Assembly: GCA_018136815.1 (NCBI GenBank)
Contig: CM030938.1
Coordinates: 4,231,448 to 4,295,447 of the forward strand
From: Isochrysis galbana
Lineage: Eukaryota; Haptophyta; Isochrysidales; Isochrysidaceae
Direction: 5' to 3'
Length of the DNA stretch: 64,000 bases
The position numbers were made by a program, and so were the translations under genes. The notes beneath the pieces are model-generated. The model did no database searches and was not told the DNA's origin. It saw nothing but the letters and a program-made list of their open reading frames with translations. Positions 62,881 through 64,000 of this stretch are shown here, one piece after another; within the stretch, counting starts at the first letter, position 1, and every line of letters starts with the position of its first letter.

Positions 62881-63792
62881 TGCGCTCCGCGAGGGAAAGG
62901 ACGCGATCTCGCTCCGAGATCACCCTCGCGCCCTCCCACGCTGCCCCGCCGTGCCCTCGGTCCCTCGCCCCCCGCGGCAGGTTCTTCCTCTCGGCGTGCC
63001 ATCCGTCGCCTCCGGCCGTTATATTATTCCCCCCCCCCCCGCGCGAGGTTCTTCTCCTCCGCGCGCGGTTCGTTTCCTCCGGCCGTCGTTCGTTCCCCCC
63101 CCGCGCGCGCTGTTTCCCCCCCCTCGCTTCGATTCCTCTCGCGATTCCTTCGATGATTGCCTCCATCTCGTCCGTTCTTCTTCGCGATTCTCGCGGAGGG
63201 GGTACCGATGTTTAACGTTAGTTTCGCCGCGTTTTCGGTGAAAGAAAGGAAGAACGAATGGCACGCGCCCCGCGTCTCGCGTCTTGTTTCGTCGCCCCTT
63301 ACTCGTCGCTTGTCTAGAAGGTCTCTCTGCACATCGCCTTCTTCCCCCCGCGCGAGTTTGGACCTCTCCTCGACCCTCCGCGTTGGCTTCAGCGGACGAG
63401 TTTTCACTTTAACGATAGTTTGAACCCTTCGTTTGCGTAGTTTTGCGCTCTCTTTCCGTATTTCTTCGCGCATGACGAGCGATCGCGACCTCAGCCTTTG
63501 TCGCACGGGGAGGGTTTGTTTATCGTATGATTCCGGAGTGTTTACGTTAGTTTTCTGAGCCCAAGGTCGTTGGGGTTTGGGTTTCTTGTGAGTGTTTTTG
63601 TAGCAACTTCGTCGAGTCCCACCGTGTTCCCAAGCGAGTCCCCCCGAGTTCCCGAGTCTATACCCCGAGTCAACGAGTCAATACAAGCCAAGCACGCGCC
63701 TGAGCCACCCCCAGTCGCCTGCCACCACCTCCCTCAAGCCTCCTTCCGCACTTCCGCGCCCTCCGTGCGTCGTGCGTCGTGCGTCGATCACC
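62881..63792. other. C/T- and G/C-rich stretch, no supported gene
   Basis: Pyrimidine-rich with a C run (about 63030-63040) and GCGCG words. Open frames on both strands are compositional (Arg-rich or Ser/Pro-rich). It may belong to the element at 62093 or be the 5' flank of the next frame. Confidence 0.4.
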
Positions 63793-64000
63793 ATGCCCGT
63801 AGTCATCCCCGAGGAAAGCTCCATGAGCTCCCCGCAAGAACTGTATTCCGCGCTAGCTGCCGGCGCGCCCTCGCAGGCAGTCTCCAAGAGTGAGAGCAGC
63901 CTTGCTCTGACAAGCACAAAATCTTCGCTCGCGCCTTCGGCTCCGGTCGTCACGTCGAGTTCTTCCCTTGAGAAATCTTCATCGTCCCCGCGTCATGAGC
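63793..64000 (+). CDS. Start of an unrecognised open frame, cut by the window end
   Basis: ATG at 63793 opens a frame that stays open to the end of the window: MPVVIPEESSMSSPQELYSA followed by Ser/Ala-rich sequence. It could be the N-terminus of a host protein or of an element that continues outside. Not enough to name. Confidence 0.35.
   Translation, partial: MPVVIPEESSMSSPQELYSALAAGAPSQAVSKSESSLALTSTKSSLAPSAPVVTSSSSLEKSSSSPRHE

Overview
The window looks like nuclear DNA from a unicellular eukaryotic alga. It is GC-rich, genes carry short GT-AG introns (mostly 64-163 nt), and there are long (GA)n/(CT)n and poly-G/poly-C tracts, LINE and DNA-transposon debris, and a small protein with a plastid-type leader. 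A secondary-plastid alga such as a haptophyte is my best guess, from gene style only; I saw no organelle gene, rRNA or tRNA.

Layout. 1-2.9 kb: a decayed hAT transposase end and a dispersed repeat. 3.0-8.1 kb: a minus-strand multi-exon gene for a U-box/PH/zinc-finger protein with a protease-like front part. 9.8-18.8 kb: two unrecognised plus-strand genes, a FERM-domain gene and a five-exon sterol-desaturase-type hydroxylase. 18.8-25.7 kb: microsatellites, repeats, a plastid-type small protein and a complete 183-bp MITE. 25.7-32.3 kb: a Bet1-type SNARE, an unknown gene, a 100-bp tandem array, a transposase-like frame and a hinderin-like coiled-coil gene. 33.2-36.2 kb: a 5'-truncated LINE. 37.0-41.5 kb: the standout gene, an SLC12 cation-chloride cotransporter fused in frame to a two-pore cation channel. 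42.6-46.4 kb: a phage-like methylase-family gene, an FkbM methyltransferase followed by broken ankyrin repeats, and an unknown three-exon secreted or plastid protein. 47.2-50.5 kb: a 1,101-residue protein with UBA-like repeats. 51-55.7 kb: a transposon end, a ZNRD2-like gene and a chromodomain gene. 57-60.2 kb: a second complete MITE, a long pyrimidine tract and a Myb/SANT gene. 61.0-62.9 kb: a second LINE copy abutting composite repeats. 63.8 kb to the end: the start of an unknown open frame.

The genes do not form a pathway; neighbours read in mixed directions as expected for a nuclear locus. Three links are worth noting. The fusion gene would put ion cotransport and a voltage/Ca2+-gated cation pore into one membrane protein. 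Several genes relate to ubiquitin (U-box protein, UBA-like repeat protein). Purine/pyrimidine microsatellites sit directly 5' of many start codons and may be promoter parts.
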